Assembly (NCBI RefSeq): GCF_017526105.1
Contig: NZ_CP071839.1
Span: forward strand, 6,215,001-6,279,000
From: Streptomyces cyanogenus
GTDB lineage: Bacteria > Actinomycetota > Actinomycetes > Streptomycetales > Streptomycetaceae
DNA: 64,000 bases
Reading direction: 5' to 3'
The position numbers were made by a program, and so were the translations under genes. The notes below the pieces were generated by a model. That model searched no databases, was not told the origin of the DNA, and worked only from the letters and a program-made list of their open reading frames with translations. This document shows, piece by piece, positions 28,370 to 40,790 of the stretch (the stretch's first letter is position 1; every line of letters starts with the position of its first letter).

Positions 28370-29242
28370 ATGTACGACCGTGAGGCCCCGCACGTGCTGA
28401 CCCAGACCACCTCCCGGGTCCTGGAACCGAGTGACCTGGACGCCGCGCTCGCCGTCCTCGACCGCGAGCCGGTCGCCAACGCCTTCGTGACCTCCCGGGT
28501 CCAGGTGGCGGGCCTCGACCCCTGGCGACTCGGCGGCGAGATGTGGGGCTGGTACGAGGACGGCATGCTCACGTCCCTGTGCTACGCGGGCGCCAACCTC
28601 GTCCCCATCTGCGCCACCCCGCGGGCGGTCCGCGCCTTCGCCGACCGCGCCCGGCGGGCCGGCCGCCGCTGCTCCTCCATCGTGGGCCCCGCCGAACCCA
28701 CCGCCCAGCTGTGGCGGCTGCTGGAACCCCACTGGGGCCCGGCCCGCGAGGTCCGCGCCCAGCAGCCGCTGATGGTCACCGACCGGATGCCGGCCGCCGT
28801 CGCCCCGGACCCGTACGTCCGCCGCGTCCGCAAGGACGAGATGGAGACGATCATGCCGGCCTGCGTCGCGATGTTCACGGAGGAGGTCGGTGTATCGCCG
28901 CTCGCGGGGGACGGCGGACTGCTGTACCAGGCCCGGGTCGCCGAACTCGTCGGCTCCGGCCGCTCCTTCGCCCGCGTCGACGACCGGGGCCGGGTCGTGT
29001 TCAAGGCGGAGATCGGCGCCGCGACCCCGCAGGCCTGCCAGATCCAGGGCGTCTGGGTGGCCCCCGAGTACCGGGGGAAGGGGCTCGCGGCCCCCGGCAT
29101 GGCGGCGGTGCTGCGCTACGCCCTGGCGGACTTCGCCCCCGTGGTCAGCCTCTACGTGAACGACTTCAACACGGCGGCGCGCAGGACGTACCGCAAGGTG
29201 GGCTTCCAGGAGGTGGGAGCCTTCATGAGCATTCTGTTCTGA
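28370..29242 (+). CDS. GNAT acetyltransferase with N-terminal DUF4081 domain
   Basis: A 290-residue protein. The first half is a DUF4081-type domain (ALAVLDREPVANAFVTSRVQ). The second half is the GNAT fold with the acetyl-CoA loop QIQGVWVAPEYRGKGLAAPGMAAVLRYAL and the closing SLYVNDFNTAARRTYRKVGFQEVGAF. The ATG at 28370 is used; a GTG at 28391 is also possible. The substrate is unknown. The order ispG-GNAT-GNAT-proS is typical for Streptomyces. Confidence 0.88.
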   Translation: MYDREAPHVLTQTTSRVLEPSDLDAALAVLDREPVANAFVTSRVQVAGLDPWRLGGEMWGWYEDGMLTSLCYAGANLVPICATPRAVRAFADRARRAGRRCSSIVGPAEPTAQLWRLLEPHWGPAREVRAQQPLMVTDRMPAAVAPDPYVRRVRKDEMETIMPACVAMFTEEVGVSPLAGDGGLLYQARVAELVGSGRSFARVDDRGRVVFKAEIGAATPQACQIQGVWVAPEYRGKGLAAPGMAAVLRYALADFAPVVSLYVNDFNTAARRTYRKVGFQEVGAFMSILF

Positions 29243-29262
29243 CCGCCCTGTACGCTCCCGGC

Positions 29263-29793
29263 ATGGACCTCGTGATCGGCCCCCTGGACCTCGCTGCCCA
29301 CGTGGACGAGGCCCTGGCCGTCCAGGCCGTCGCCTTCGGGCTCGGGCCGGAGGAAGTCGCCGTACGCCGTCAGATCGTCCAGCGGCACATGCAGTACGAC
29401 GGCGCGCGGGCCTTGGGCGCCACCAGCCGCGGACGGCTGATCGGATTCGTCTACGGCATGCCCAACAGCCGCACCCACTGGTGGTCCACCGTCGTCGAGC
29501 CCTACCTCCGTGCCAACGGCAACGACTTCTGGCTGGACGACTCCTTCGTCATCACCGAACTGCACGTCCACCCCGACCACCAGAACCGCGGCATCGGCCG
29601 GCGGCTGATCACCACCATCACCGACACCGCCGCCGAACCCCGCTCGATCCTCTCCGCGATCGACACCGACAGCCCCGCCCGCGGCCTCTACCACTCCCTC
29701 GGTTACGTCGACCTCGCCCGCCAGGTGCATTTCCCGAGCGCACCGAGGCCCTACGCCGTGATGGGCGCCCCGCTGCCGCTGCGCAGACGCTGA
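29263..29793 (+). CDS. GNAT family N-acetyltransferase
   Basis: A 176-residue single-domain acetyltransferase starting 20 bp after the previous GNAT gene. It shows [26 protein letters not shown] (acetyl-CoA pyrophosphate loop, Q/R-x-x-G-x-G/A pattern) and the closing [27 protein letters not shown]. No strong ribosome site is visible, so it may rely on coupling to the gene upstream. Acceptor substrate not deducible. Confidence 0.85.
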   Translation: MDLVIGPLDLAAHVDEALAVQAVAFGLGPEEVAVRRQIVQRHMQYDGARALGATSRGRLIGFVYGMPNSRTHWWSTVVEPYLRANGNDFWLDDSFVITELHVHPDHQNRGIGRRLITTITDTAAEPRSILSAIDTDSPARGLYHSLGYVDLARQVHFPSAPRPYAVMGAPLPLRRR

Positions 29794-29866
29794 CCGATTT
29801 CCACCGGCACGGGCGGCCCGGCTAACCTCCATGCCATCACCTTCACCCGGCAGGAATACGAGAACC

Positions 29867-31570
29867 ATGGCGAACGCACCGGTCCAGCGCATGTCCCAGT
29901 TGATGGCGAAGACGCTGCGTGACGATCCGGCGGATGCCGAGGTCCTCAGCCACAAGCTGCTCGTCCGCGCCGGCTACGTCCGCCGCACGGCCGCCGGCAT
30001 CTGGAGCTGGCTGCCCCTCGGCAAGAAGGTGCTCGCCAACGTCGAGCGCATCGTCCGCGAGGAGATGGACGCCATCGGCGCCCAGGAGGTCTCGCTGCCC
30101 GCCCTGCTGCCGCGCGAGCCCTACGAGGCCACCGGCCGCTGGGACGAGTACGGCCAGGAGCTGTTCCGGCTCAAGGACCGCAAGGGCGGCGACTACCTCC
30201 TCGGCCCCACCCACGAGGAGATCTTCACCCTCCTGGTCAAGGACCAGTGCACGTCCTACAAGGACCTGCCGGTGATCCTGTACCAGATCCAGACGAAGTT
30301 CCGCGACGAGGCCCGCCCCCGCGCCGGCATCCTGCGCGGCCGCGAGTTCCTGATGAAGGACTCGTACTCCTTCGACCTGGAGGACGAGGGCCTCGCGACG
30401 TCGTACGCCCTGCACCGCCAGGCCTACCAGCGCGTCTTCGAGCGCCTCGGCCTGGACTACCGCATCTGCGCGGCCACCGCCGGCGCCATGGGCGGCTCCA
30501 GGTCCGAGGAGTTCCTCGCCCCGGCCGAGGCGGGCGAGGACACCTTCGCGGACTGCCCGAACTGCGACTTCGCCGCCAACACGGAGGCGATCACGTACGA
30601 GCTGAAGCCCGTCGACGGCTCGGCCGTGCCCGCGCTGGAGGAGATCCCCACCCCCGACACCCCCACCATCGAGACGCTGGCCGCCTCGCTCGGCGTCCCG
30701 GCCTCCGCCACGCTGAAGAACCTGCTGGTCAAGGTGGACGGCGAGATCGTCGCCGTGGGCGTGCCCGGCGACCGTGAGGTGGACATGGGCAAGGTCGAGG
30801 CGCACTTCGCCCCGGCCGCCGTCGAGATGGTCACCGAGGCCGACTTCGCCGAGCGCACCGACCTGGTCCGCGGCTACGTCGGACCGCAGGGCCTGGGCGA
30901 GAAGGTCACGTACATCGCCGACCCGCGCGTGGCCCCCGGCACCTCCTGGATCACCGGTGCCAACAAGGAGCACACGCACGCGAAGAACGTCGTCGCCGGC
31001 CGGGACTTCGAGGTCGACGCGTACGTGGACGTCGTGGTCGTGCAGGACGGCGACCCCTGCCCCGCGTGCGGCACCGGCCTGAGGCTGGACCGCGCCATCG
31101 AGATCGGTCACATCTTCCAGCTCGGCCGCAAGTACACCGACGCCCTCAAGCTGGACGTCCTCGGCCAGAACGGCAAGCCGGTCCGCGTCACCATGGGCTC
31201 CTACGGCATCGGCGTCTCCCGTGCCGTCGCCGCGCTCGCCGAGCAGACCGCCGACGAGCACGGCCTGGTCTGGCCCGCCGAGGTCGCCCCGGCCGACGTG
31301 CACGTCGTCGCGGCCGGCAAGGCGCTCCAGACCGAGCTGGCCCTGGACGTCGCCGGGAAGCTCGCCGCCGCGGGCGTCCGTGTCCTGGTGGACGACCGGG
31401 CCGGGGTCTCCCCGGGCGTGAAGTTCACCGACGCCGAGCTGATCGGCGTGCCGCAGATCCTGGTGGCCGGCCGCCGCTCCGCCGAGGGCGTCCTGGAGCT
31501 GAAGGACCGCAGGACCGGCGAGCGCGAGGAGCTGACGGTCGAGGACGCGATCGCCCGGCTCACCGCCTGA
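29867..31570 (+). CDS. proS: Prolyl-tRNA synthetase
   Basis: A 567-residue class IIa aminoacyl-tRNA synthetase that charges tRNA-Pro. ATG 29867 is chosen (CAGGA upstream); an upstream in-frame ATG at 29831 would add 12 non-conserved residues. Motif 1, the motif 2 loop [22 protein letters not shown], and motif 3 [10 protein letters not shown] are visible. Between motifs 2 and 3 is the ~170-residue INS editing domain (~230-400) of the bacterial-type enzyme, which removes misloaded alanine. The C-terminal anticodon-binding domain runs from about 470. A hairpin follows before the convergent lipoprotein gene. Confidence 0.95.
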   Translation: MANAPVQRMSQLMAKTLRDDPADAEVLSHKLLVRAGYVRRTAAGIWSWLPLGKKVLANVERIVREEMDAIGAQEVSLPALLPREPYEATGRWDEYGQELFRLKDRKGGDYLLGPTHEEIFTLLVKDQCTSYKDLPVILYQIQTKFRDEARPRAGILRGREFLMKDSYSFDLEDEGLATSYALHRQAYQRVFERLGLDYRICAATAGAMGGSRSEEFLAPAEAGEDTFADCPNCDFAANTEAITYELKPVDGSAVPALEEIPTPDTPTIETLAASLGVPASATLKNLLVKVDGEIVAVGVPGDREVDMGKVEAHFAPAAVEMVTEADFAERTDLVRGYVGPQGLGEKVTYIADPRVAPGTSWITGANKEHTHAKNVVAGRDFEVDAYVDVVVVQDGDPCPACGTGLRLDRAIEIGHIFQLGRKYTDALKLDVLGQNGKPVRVTMGSYGIGVSRAVAALAEQTADEHGLVWPAEVAPADVHVVAAGKALQTELALDVAGKLAAAGVRVLVDDRAGVSPGVKFTDAELIGVPQILVAGRRSAEGVLELKDRRTGEREELTVEDAIARLTA

Positions 31571-31588
31571 CACCGGGTGGGCCGCGGG

Positions 31589-31617
31589 GCGGCGGTCACG
31601 TCCCGGCGTGCCGCCGC
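31589..31617. terminator. Hairpin between convergent proS and lipoprotein genes
   Basis: GCGGCGG plus CACG (31589-31600, one bulged T) pairs with CGTG plus CCGCCGC (31607-31617). Its position between two convergent stop codons suits a bidirectional terminator. Confidence 0.6.
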
Positions 31618-31636
31618 TCAGCCGCGGGCGGGGCGG

Positions 31637-32365
31637 TCATCCCCGGCCGTCCTGCCAGTCCTTGCGGGAGACCGTCCAGTACTCCCGGCGGTCGAAGCCG
31701 ACCGAGAAGACGGTTCGGTGGCGGGCGCGGACCCCGGTGACCGTCGCACCGGCGGGCTCCGTCAGGCACCGCACGTCCGGGCCGCGCGGGGGACACGCCA
31801 GGGGTTCCCCGACGCGCCACCCGGGGTCCCACGGGTCGTCCCACTCGACGGTGAACGACGGATCGTTGAGCTGCGGCCTGGACAGGCGCAGTCCGTCGGC
31901 CTGCCGGCCCTTGTCCCGCTGGTACTCCAGCGCGTACGGCAGCCCGCCGACCCCGCCGGCGTCCGGGTCCCCGCCCGTCAGACCACCCCAGTCGCCCAGG
32001 TGCGCCCGGTCGATCTCCTTCAGGGTCGGCGTGATCCCGCGGGGCGCCCCGTAGTAGGCGGTGGCATACATGTAGCAGTGCACCACCACGGGGTCCTCCG
32101 TCTCGTCGAAGAGGTCCGGCAACCTGGGCCCGTCGCAGGTGTCGATCAGGCGCAGGAACCCGGGCTCCAGCGAGGTCCGTGCCGCGAACGCCGCCACCTT
32201 CTTCCGGATGGCGCGTTCCGCCCCCGCCCGCTGCCGGTCCGCCGCCGCCGACGTCGCCATCCGGTGGCGTTCGTCGTCGTCCGGCGCCGAGGCGGAGCAG
32301 CCCGACGCCAGTAACACGGTCAGCGCCAGCACCGCAGGCAGCGCTCTGCGCCCTGATCTGTCCAC
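31637..32365 (-). CDS. Hypothetical lipoprotein
   Basis: A 242-residue exported protein. The N-terminus RSGRRALPAVLALTVLLASGCSAS is a lipoprotein signal with lipobox LASGC (Cys23). The mature protein has a helical charged region (~30-65), then two Cys-containing stretches (IDTCDGPRL, VVHCYMYATAYYGAPRG) and a mixed domain ending in SVGFDRREYWTVSRKDWQDG. No family recognised. It is convergent with proS and is followed upstream by the kinase-like gene at 32442. Start GTG 32365 is the only one that gives the full signal peptide. Confidence 0.75.
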   Translation of the reverse strand: MDRSGRRALPAVLALTVLLASGCSASAPDDDERHRMATSAAADRQRAGAERAIRKKVAAFAARTSLEPGFLRLIDTCDGPRLPDLFDETEDPVVVHCYMYATAYYGAPRGITPTLKEIDRAHLGDWGGLTGGDPDAGGVGGLPYALEYQRDKGRQADGLRLSRPQLNDPSFTVEWDDPWDPGWRVGEPLACPPRGPDVRCLTEPAGATVTGVRARHRTVFSVGFDRREYWTVSRKDWQDGRG

Positions 32366-32441
32366 CGGTCGAGTCTGTCCGGCCGCGCTCCCCGCCCGGC
32401 ACGGGCGCCCTACTCAGCCGGCTGAGTACGCCTACTCATGC

Positions 32442-33341
32442 CTACAGCCAGGCCGCGAACTCCAGCAGCAGCTCCGCGTCCTTCTCCCGGCCGACCCGCC
32501 GGGCCCGTACCCCGGACTCCACCGCCCGGAACAGCGTCCAGCCGCGCAGCCGCTCCTGGTCCACCTCAAGGGACTCCGCGAGCCGCTTGATCCGGCGGCG
32601 GGTGATGGCCGGCCCGGACGGCGCCGCGATCAGGTCCTCCACCCGGTCCCGCACCAGCCGGGCCAGGTCGAAGGCGCTCTCGCCGACCACCGGGTCCGGA
32701 CCGACCGCCAGCCAGGGCATCCGCTCCCCGGCGAGCACCTTGCTCTGCCGGAACGTGCCGTGCAGCAGCAACTGCTGCGGCGGCGCGGCCAGCAGCTCCT
32801 CTCGGGCGGCCAGCGCCGCCTCCACCAGGGGCGCCGCCTCCGGGTCGGTGCCGGCGCTCGCCCGCATCGCCGCCGCCTGCCGTCCGGTGCGCTCGGCGAC
32901 GGTCTCGAAGACATGCCCGGCCGGCGGCTGCACCCACAGCCGGCGCAGCGTCCCCGCCGCCTCCAGCAGGGCCTTGGCCTCCGGCAGCGACCGGACCGAC
33001 ACGTCCGGGTGCAGCCGCTCCAGCAGCAGCGCCCCGTCCTCCGCCCCGGTCTCCAGCAGCTGTACGGCGCCCAGGCCGCCCCAGTACGCCAGCGCCGCCC
33101 GCTCGCTCTCCGGGCGGGCCCGCGGCGGCGCCAGCTTCAGTACGGCCGGGGTGCCGTCCGCCCGCCGCACCAGCACCACCAGGCTGCTGCGCCCGCCGGG
33201 CACCTGCACCCGCTCGACGGTCAACTCGCGCCGGGCGACGGCCCGCTCGGCCGCCGCGGGCAGCCGCGCCAGCCAGTCGTCCCCGGCCGGTGCCGTCTCA
33301 CCGAGCGCCCGCACCAGGCGCTGCGGTGCTTCGAAAGCCAT
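32442..33341 (-). CDS. Aminoglycoside phosphotransferase-like protein lacking catalytic residues
   Basis: A 299-residue protein with the fold order of the APH(6)/hydroxyurea-type antibiotic kinases: an N-lobe with AVLKLAPPRA (Lys69 retained) and a C-lobe. The catalytic loop, normally HGDxHxxN, reads HGTFRQSKVL at residues 194-203, so the Asp and Asn are replaced by Thr and Lys. The Mg-binding AIDPKPVVGDPAFDLA block reads AVGPDPVVGESAFDLA at 212-227, so that Asp is Gly. The rest of the block is well preserved, which suggests a selected pseudokinase that might bind a ligand or act as a scaffold. It lies upstream of the lipoprotein gene, on the same strand as the DUF4439 pair. Confidence 0.75.
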   Translation of the reverse strand: MAFEAPQRLVRALGETAPAGDDWLARLPAAAERAVARRELTVERVQVPGGRSSLVVLVRRADGTPAVLKLAPPRARPESERAALAYWGGLGAVQLLETGAEDGALLLERLHPDVSVRSLPEAKALLEAAGTLRRLWVQPPAGHVFETVAERTGRQAAAMRASAGTDPEAAPLVEAALAAREELLAAPPQQLLLHGTFRQSKVLAGERMPWLAVGPDPVVGESAFDLARLVRDRVEDLIAAPSGPAITRRRIKRLAESLEVDQERLRGWTLFRAVESGVRARRVGREKDAELLLEFAAWL

Positions 33342-33430
33342 GCGCGAGTCGTTCCCTTCCTGTCGCGTGCTGTCGGGCCCCGCTCCGGGGCCGTCCCACG
33401 GTCCTGCCGTACGGCCCGGCCCGCCGGTGG

Positions 33431-33922
33431 CTAACGCGTCGCCGACGCGGAGGGCGCGGAGGGCGCGGGGGTCGTGCCGGCCGCGCCCGTCCGTCCGCCG
33501 GCCCGCTCGGCGAGCCCAGGGAAGGCTACGCTCTCCCCGCTCCAGCGCACCGCCCGCACCGCGGCCTCCCGCAGCGCCCCGGCCGCGTCGGCCCGCCGTG
33601 CGCCGGTGGCCGCCCGCACCAGGTCCGAGTACACCCCGGCCAGCCGCTCCTCCAGCCGCGCGGCCAGCCGTACCGCCGCCGCCCCGTCCTGGACCGGGAA
33701 CGGCAGCGCGTACCCGGCGTTCGCGGCGACCGGAGTGCCGCCCAGGTCACGCACGGCGCGCACCAGCGCGTCCCGGCGCGCCCGGTGCGCGTCGTACGCC
33801 GCCCGGGCCTCGCCGCGCCGCCGCTCGCCGATCCGTCCGCCGACGACGCCGTACCCGTACACCGCCGCGTGCTCCGCCGCCAGCGCCGCCTGCAGCGCGG
33901 TCAGCTCGGTCCCGTCGCTCAC
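33431..33922 (-). CDS. DUF4439 ferritin-like domain protein
   Basis: A 163-residue all-helical protein: TELTALQAALAAEHAAVYGYGVVGGRI, AAYDAHRARRDALVRAVRDLGGTPVAANAGYALPFPV and RLEERLAGVYSDLV. The EHAAVYGYG helix and the D-H-R pattern are typical of the DUF4439 ferritin-like family. GTG 33922 overlaps the stop of the upstream lipoprotein gene (GTGA), so the two are translationally coupled. The last ~20 residues are Ala/Pro/Thr-rich tail. Iron or copper oxidation chemistry is possible but not shown; a complete dimetal site is not obvious. Confidence 0.8.
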   Translation of the reverse strand: MSDGTELTALQAALAAEHAAVYGYGVVGGRIGERRRGEARAAYDAHRARRDALVRAVRDLGGTPVAANAGYALPFPVQDGAAAVRLAARLEERLAGVYSDLVRAATGARRADAAGALREAAVRAVRWSGESVAFPGLAERAGGRTGAAGTTPAPSAPSASATR

Positions 33923-34413
33923 CTGGCTCCCTCCGTCAGCAGGTACGCGTGCGCGGCCCCGGCGGCCGCGGCCGACGCCAGCAGCCGCGCCAGCTCGCCC
34001 GGCACCTTCAACAGCTCCTCGGCCCGCCGGTCGGCCAGGGACCGCTCGGCGGCGGCCAGCCCCGCGACGGCGTCCTTCTCGCCGGCCGGCACGGCCACGG
34101 CGGATGCCGACGCCGACGCCGTGGCCGTCGCGCCCTCCTCGAAGGCCGCCGCGTGCGCCGCGACCTGCGCCCGCAGCGGGCGCAGCCGCTCCGCCAGCCC
34201 GGGGTGCGCGGCGAGCACCGCGTCGTAGTGCCCCAGCAGCGCCCGGCTGTCCCGGGCCGCACGCGCGCGTGCCCGCGCGGCGGCCGACGGGCCCGCGCCG
34301 CCGGAGTCCGGCTCGGCCGTGCAGCCCACGAGGAGGGCGGCCCCGGCGGCCGAGGTGAGCAGGGATCTTCTGCGCGGCCCCGAGGGGATGCGCGACGACG
34401 GGGGGTACGGCAC
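33919..34413 (-). CDS. Tat-type lipoprotein coupled to the DUF4439 gene
   Basis: A 164-residue protein from GTG 34413 (GAGGA upstream at good spacing). Residues 14-32 hold a twin-arginine-like signal, RRRSLLTSAAGAALLVGC, with the lipidation Cys in LVGC. The mature protein is Ala/Arg-rich and helical (SRALLGHYDAVLAAHPGLAERLRPLRAQVAAHAAAF, then EKDAVAGLAAAERSLADRRAEELLKVPGELARLLASAAAAGAAHAYLL), suggestive of a four-helix bundle similar in design to its DUF4439 partner. Overlap and matching size suggest that the two proteins interact, one anchored in the membrane and one not. No known function. Confidence 0.75.
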   Translation of the reverse strand: MPYPPSSRIPSGPRRRSLLTSAAGAALLVGCTAEPDSGGAGPSAAARARARAARDSRALLGHYDAVLAAHPGLAERLRPLRAQVAAHAAAFEEGATATASASASAVAVPAGEKDAVAGLAAAERSLADRRAEELLKVPGELARLLASAAAAGAAHAYLLTEGAR

Positions 34414-34666
34414 GGCTGACGTCCTCGGGGGCTCGTACGAACACACGGGCGGGACCCGGCCCGCCGGTGATCACGGTACCCGCGCATCCCCTCGCTTCAT
34501 GTCACCGGCTCACACGGCCCGCCTCAGCGGCACGTGCGGTCATGACATGCGGCTCCGTCGCGCGGCCACCCCTGGAGGGGACGGCAACACCCTCCGCGAC
34601 CGGATACCCTTTGACCAGACACGCGACCCATCCCACAACAGCACACGCGGCCGAGGAGTCACCCGG

Positions 34667-35185
34667 ATGAGCACCACCCAGAGCGAGAGGCTGCGAGAGC
34701 TGCTGGAACCGCTCGTCACCTCCCAGGGGCTGGATCTCGAAGAGATCGCCGTGGACTCCGTCGGACGCAAGCGGGTGCTGCGCGTGGTCGTCGACTCCGA
34801 CACCGGGGCGGATCTGGACGCCATCGCCGATGTGAGCCGTGCGCTCTCGGCGAAGCTCGACGAGACCAACGCGATGGGTGACGCCGCGTACGACCTGGAG
34901 GTCGGAACCCCCGGCGCGGAGCGCCTCCTCACCGAGCACCGGCACTTCGTGCGCGCGACCGACCGGCTCGTGAAGTTCCAGCTCACCGAGGGCGGCGAGC
35001 TGGTCGCCCGGATCCTGGACGTCGACGAGGACGGGATCGACGTCGAGGTCCCCGGGGTCAAGGGCCGCAAGGCCACCAGCCGCAGACTCGGTTTCCCGGA
35101 GATCGCCAAGGCGCGCGTGCAGGTCGAGTTCAACCGCAAGGACGACAAGGTCAAGAAGGACATGAAGGAAGAGGAGGAGGCGTAG
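34667..35185 (+). CDS. rimP: Ribosome maturation factor RimP
   Basis: A 172-residue protein needed for 30S subunit maturation. ATG 34667 has GAGGAG at 8 bases. The N-terminal KH-like domain ([37 protein letters not shown]) and the conserved [30 protein letters not shown] segment are clear; the C-terminal SH3-like domain follows, with a charged lysine/glutamate tail. It starts the nusA operon, with nusA only 2 bp downstream, as in most bacteria. Confidence 0.95.
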   Translation: MSTTQSERLRELLEPLVTSQGLDLEEIAVDSVGRKRVLRVVVDSDTGADLDAIADVSRALSAKLDETNAMGDAAYDLEVGTPGAERLLTEHRHFVRATDRLVKFQLTEGGELVARILDVDEDGIDVEVPGVKGRKATSRRLGFPEIAKARVQVEFNRKDDKVKKDMKEEEEA

Positions 35186-35187
35186 CC

Positions 35188-36174
35188 GTGGACATCGACA
35201 TGAGCGCCCTGCGGGGCTTGGTTCGGGAGAAGGAGATCTCCTTCGACCTCCTGGTCGAGGCGATCGAGTCGGCCCTCCTCATCGCCTACCACCGCACCGA
35301 GGGAAGCCGCCGACACGCGCGCGTGGAGCTCAACCGGGAGACCGGGCATGTGACCGTGTGGGCGAAGGAGGACCCCGAGGACCTCGCGGAGGGACAGGAG
35401 CCCCGCGAGTTCGACGACACCCCGTCCGGCTTCGGCCGCATCGCCGCGACCACCGCCAAGCAGGTGATCCTGCAGCGGCTGCGCGACGCCGAGGACGACG
35501 CGACGCTCGGCGAGTACGCCGGCCGCGAGGGCGACATCGTCACCGGCGTGGTCCAGCAGGGCCGCGACCCGAAGAACGTACTGGTCGACATCGGCAAGCT
35601 GGAGGCCATCCTGCCGGTGCAGGAGCAGGTGCCCGGCGAGACCTACCAGCACGGCATGCGCCTCAGGTCGTACGTCGTCCGGGTGGCCAAGGGCGTGCGC
35701 GGTCCGTCGGTGACCCTCTCCCGGACCCACCCCAATCTGGTGAAGAAGCTCTTCGCCCTGGAGGTGCCGGAGATCGCCGACGGCTCGGTGGAGATCGCCG
35801 CGATCGCCCGTGAGGCCGGTCACCGCACCAAGATCGCCGTACGGTCCACCCGGCCGGGCCTGAACGCCAAGGGTGCCTGCATCGGTCCCATGGGCGGCCG
35901 GGTCCGCAACGTGATGGGCGAGCTGAACGGCGAGAAGATCGACATCGTCGACTGGTCGGACGACCCGGCCGAGATGGTCGCGAACGCCCTGTCACCCGCT
36001 CGGGTGAGCAAGGTGGAGGTCGTGGACATGGCCGCCCGCTCCGCACGGGTGACCGTGCCGGACTACCAGCTGTCGCTGGCGATCGGCAAGGAGGGCCAGA
36101 ACGCCCGCCTCGCCGCCCGCCTCACCGGCTGGCGGATCGACATCCGGCCCGACACCGAGCAGGCCGGGGAGTAG
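35188..36174 (+). CDS. nusA: Transcription termination/antitermination factor NusA
   Basis: A 328-residue protein. Order: N-terminal RNA-polymerase-binding domain, S1 domain (~130-200, [29 protein letters not shown]), KH1 and KH2 (KVRG-like [84 protein letters not shown]). It lacks the C-terminal acidic repeats of the E. coli protein, which is normal in actinobacteria. GTG 35188 lies 2 bp after rimP. Confidence 0.95.
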   Translation: MDIDMSALRGLVREKEISFDLLVEAIESALLIAYHRTEGSRRHARVELNRETGHVTVWAKEDPEDLAEGQEPREFDDTPSGFGRIAATTAKQVILQRLRDAEDDATLGEYAGREGDIVTGVVQQGRDPKNVLVDIGKLEAILPVQEQVPGETYQHGMRLRSYVVRVAKGVRGPSVTLSRTHPNLVKKLFALEVPEIADGSVEIAAIAREAGHRTKIAVRSTRPGLNAKGACIGPMGGRVRNVMGELNGEKIDIVDWSDDPAEMVANALSPARVSKVEVVDMAARSARVTVPDYQLSLAIGKEGQNARLAARLTGWRIDIRPDTEQAGE

Positions 36175-36284
36175 GTCCGGGGGCCGGGGAATAGATCCAG
36201 GCCGTCCATCGCTGAGATCACGACAACAGCCGTTCGATTCTTGCCCCGAAGGGGTGAGGTCGGTACGGGGAGGTAGACTTAACT

Positions 36285-36581
36285 GTGTCTGGCCGGACGC
36301 ACACCCGAGCATGCCCTGAACGCACCTGTGTGGGGTGCCGGGAGCGGGCGGCCAAGAACGATCTCCTGCGGATCGTGAAGATCGAGGATGCGTGCGTCCC
36401 CGATCCTCGCGGTACGCTGCCCGGCCGGGGTGCGTATGTACACCCCGCCCTGGTCTGTCTCGACCAGGCGGTACGCCGCCGGGCGTTCCCGCGGGCACTG
36501 CGCGTCCCGGGACCGCTCGACACAAAGGCGTTGCGTCGATACGTCGAGCAGACAACAGTTGCCGAGCAGGCAACGCCGTAA
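36285..36581 (+). CDS. YlxR family RNA-binding protein (DUF448)
   Basis: A 98-residue protein with the family start RTCVGCRERAAKNDLLRIV, and GRGAYVHPALVCLDQAVRRRAFPRALR. GTG 36285 follows GGGGAGG. YlxR proteins are small nucleic-acid-binding proteins in the nusA-infB operon; in some bacteria they modulate RNase P or transcription. Cys15 and Cys18 of the CVGC motif are present. Confidence 0.92.
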   Translation: MSGRTHTRACPERTCVGCRERAAKNDLLRIVKIEDACVPDPRGTLPGRGAYVHPALVCLDQAVRRRAFPRALRVPGPLDTKALRRYVEQTTVAEQATP

Positions 36582-36726
36582 GACGAGCCGTACGGAACCC
36601 CGTGCGGCCTGGTACCTCGCGAGTCGAAAGCAGGTCGAGATTGCGATGAGCACTCGATGAGTACGCGATGAGTACGCCCATGAACTAGCGACGGTCCGGC
36701 TTCAACCCGGACCTCAAAGGAGCGAA

Positions 36727-39798
<3,072 letters not shown>

Positions 39799-39816
39799 CA
39801 CGACCGACGGTGTCCA

Positions 39817-39854
39817 GGGCTGGCCGGTGGCACGCAGGTGCCGCCGGCCAGCCC
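39817..39854 (+). terminator. Terminator hairpin after infB
   Basis: A continuous 17-bp stem with one T-G wobble (39817-39833 with 39838-39854) and a GCAG tetraloop, 18 bp after the stop. It would separate infB from the DUF503-rbfA-truB group or attenuate it. Confidence 0.8.
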
Positions 39855-39997
39855 GGCCGTTCCCTGGCGGCGGTCGCCGCCCGCGGTGCCGAAACCCTGT
39901 CGAGCCACCGGCAGGTACGCGGTACCGTTCTTGATGTCCCCGGCCACACGGACCCGGGGCCATCGATCCCGTACCGGCGGGTGAACCGGTTACACAC

Positions 39998-40291
39998 ATG
40001 TACGTGGGGACTCTGTCCTTCGACCTCCTCCTCGGCGACGTCCACTCGCTGAAGGAGAAGCGTTCCGTCGTCCGCCCGATCGTCGCCGAACTCCAGCGGA
40101 AGTACGCCGTGAGCGCGGCCGAGGTGGACCACGCGGACCTCCACCGGCGGGCGATCATCGGCCTCGCCGCGGTCTCCGGCGACGCGGCACACCTCACCGA
40201 CGTACTGGACCGGTGCGAACGGCTGGTCGCCGGCCGCCCCGAGGTGGAGCTGCTGTCCGTGCGGCGGCGCTTCCACGGCGACGACGACTGA
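39998..40291 (+). CDS. DUF503 (YlxP-like) protein
   Basis: A 97-residue protein with the family pattern MYVGTLSFDLLLGDVHSLKEKRSVVRPIVAELQRKYAVSAAEVDHADLHRRAIIGLAAVSGD. DUF503/YlxP proteins sit between infB and rbfA in many Gram-positive genomes and are thought to assist ribosome function. No ribosome site is obvious. 40 bp separates it from rbfA. Confidence 0.92.
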   Translation: MYVGTLSFDLLLGDVHSLKEKRSVVRPIVAELQRKYAVSAAEVDHADLHRRAIIGLAAVSGDAAHLTDVLDRCERLVAGRPEVELLSVRRRFHGDDD

Positions 40292-40331
40292 CCACGAAAC
40301 GCAAGCAAGAGAAAGAACGGGAGACGGACCA

Positions 40332-40790
40332 GTGGCCGACAACGCGCGGGCTAAAAGGCTGGCGGACCTCATCCGGGAGGTGGTGGCCCAGAAGCTGCAG
40401 CGCGGGATCAAGGACCCGCGGCTCGGCTCACACGTCACCATCACGGACACCCGGGTCACGGGTGACCTGCGGGAGGCGACCGTCTTCTACACGGTCTACG
40501 GCGACGAGGAGGAGCGGCAGGCCGCCGCCGCGGGCCTGGAGAGCGCCAAGGGCATCCTGCGCTCCGAGGTGGGCCGCGCGGCCGGGGTGAAGTTCACCCC
40601 GACCCTGACCTTCGTCGCGGACGCCCTGCCGGACACCGCCCGGACCATCGAGGACCTCCTCGACAAGGCCCGGCAGTCCGACCAGAAGGTACGCGAGGCC
40701 GCCACCGGCGCCACGTACGCAGGCGGCGCCGACCCGTACCGCAAGCCGGCGGACGACGACACCGACACGGACGGCGACGCCACCGCATGA
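40332..40790 (+). CDS. rbfA: Ribosome-binding factor A
   Basis: A 152-residue KH-fold protein for 16S rRNA 5'-end maturation and cold adaptation. Visible are ADLIREVVAQKLQRGIKDPRLGSHVTITDTRVTGDLREATVFYTV and GRAAGVKFTPTLTFVADALPDTARTIEDLLDKA. The C-terminus has an extra acidic tail (DDDTDTDGDATA). GTG 40332; the stop overlaps the truB start by four bases (ATGA). Confidence 0.95.
   Translation: MADNARAKRLADLIREVVAQKLQRGIKDPRLGSHVTITDTRVTGDLREATVFYTVYGDEEERQAAAAGLESAKGILRSEVGRAAGVKFTPTLTFVADALPDTARTIEDLLDKARQSDQKVREAATGATYAGGADPYRKPADDDTDTDGDATA

Noticed and set aside
36241-36279. Promoter ahead of ylxR (TTGCCC and TAGACT)
   Set aside because: The spacing is about 27 bp, too long; the second hexamer is more likely just downstream of the GGGGAGG ribosome site.
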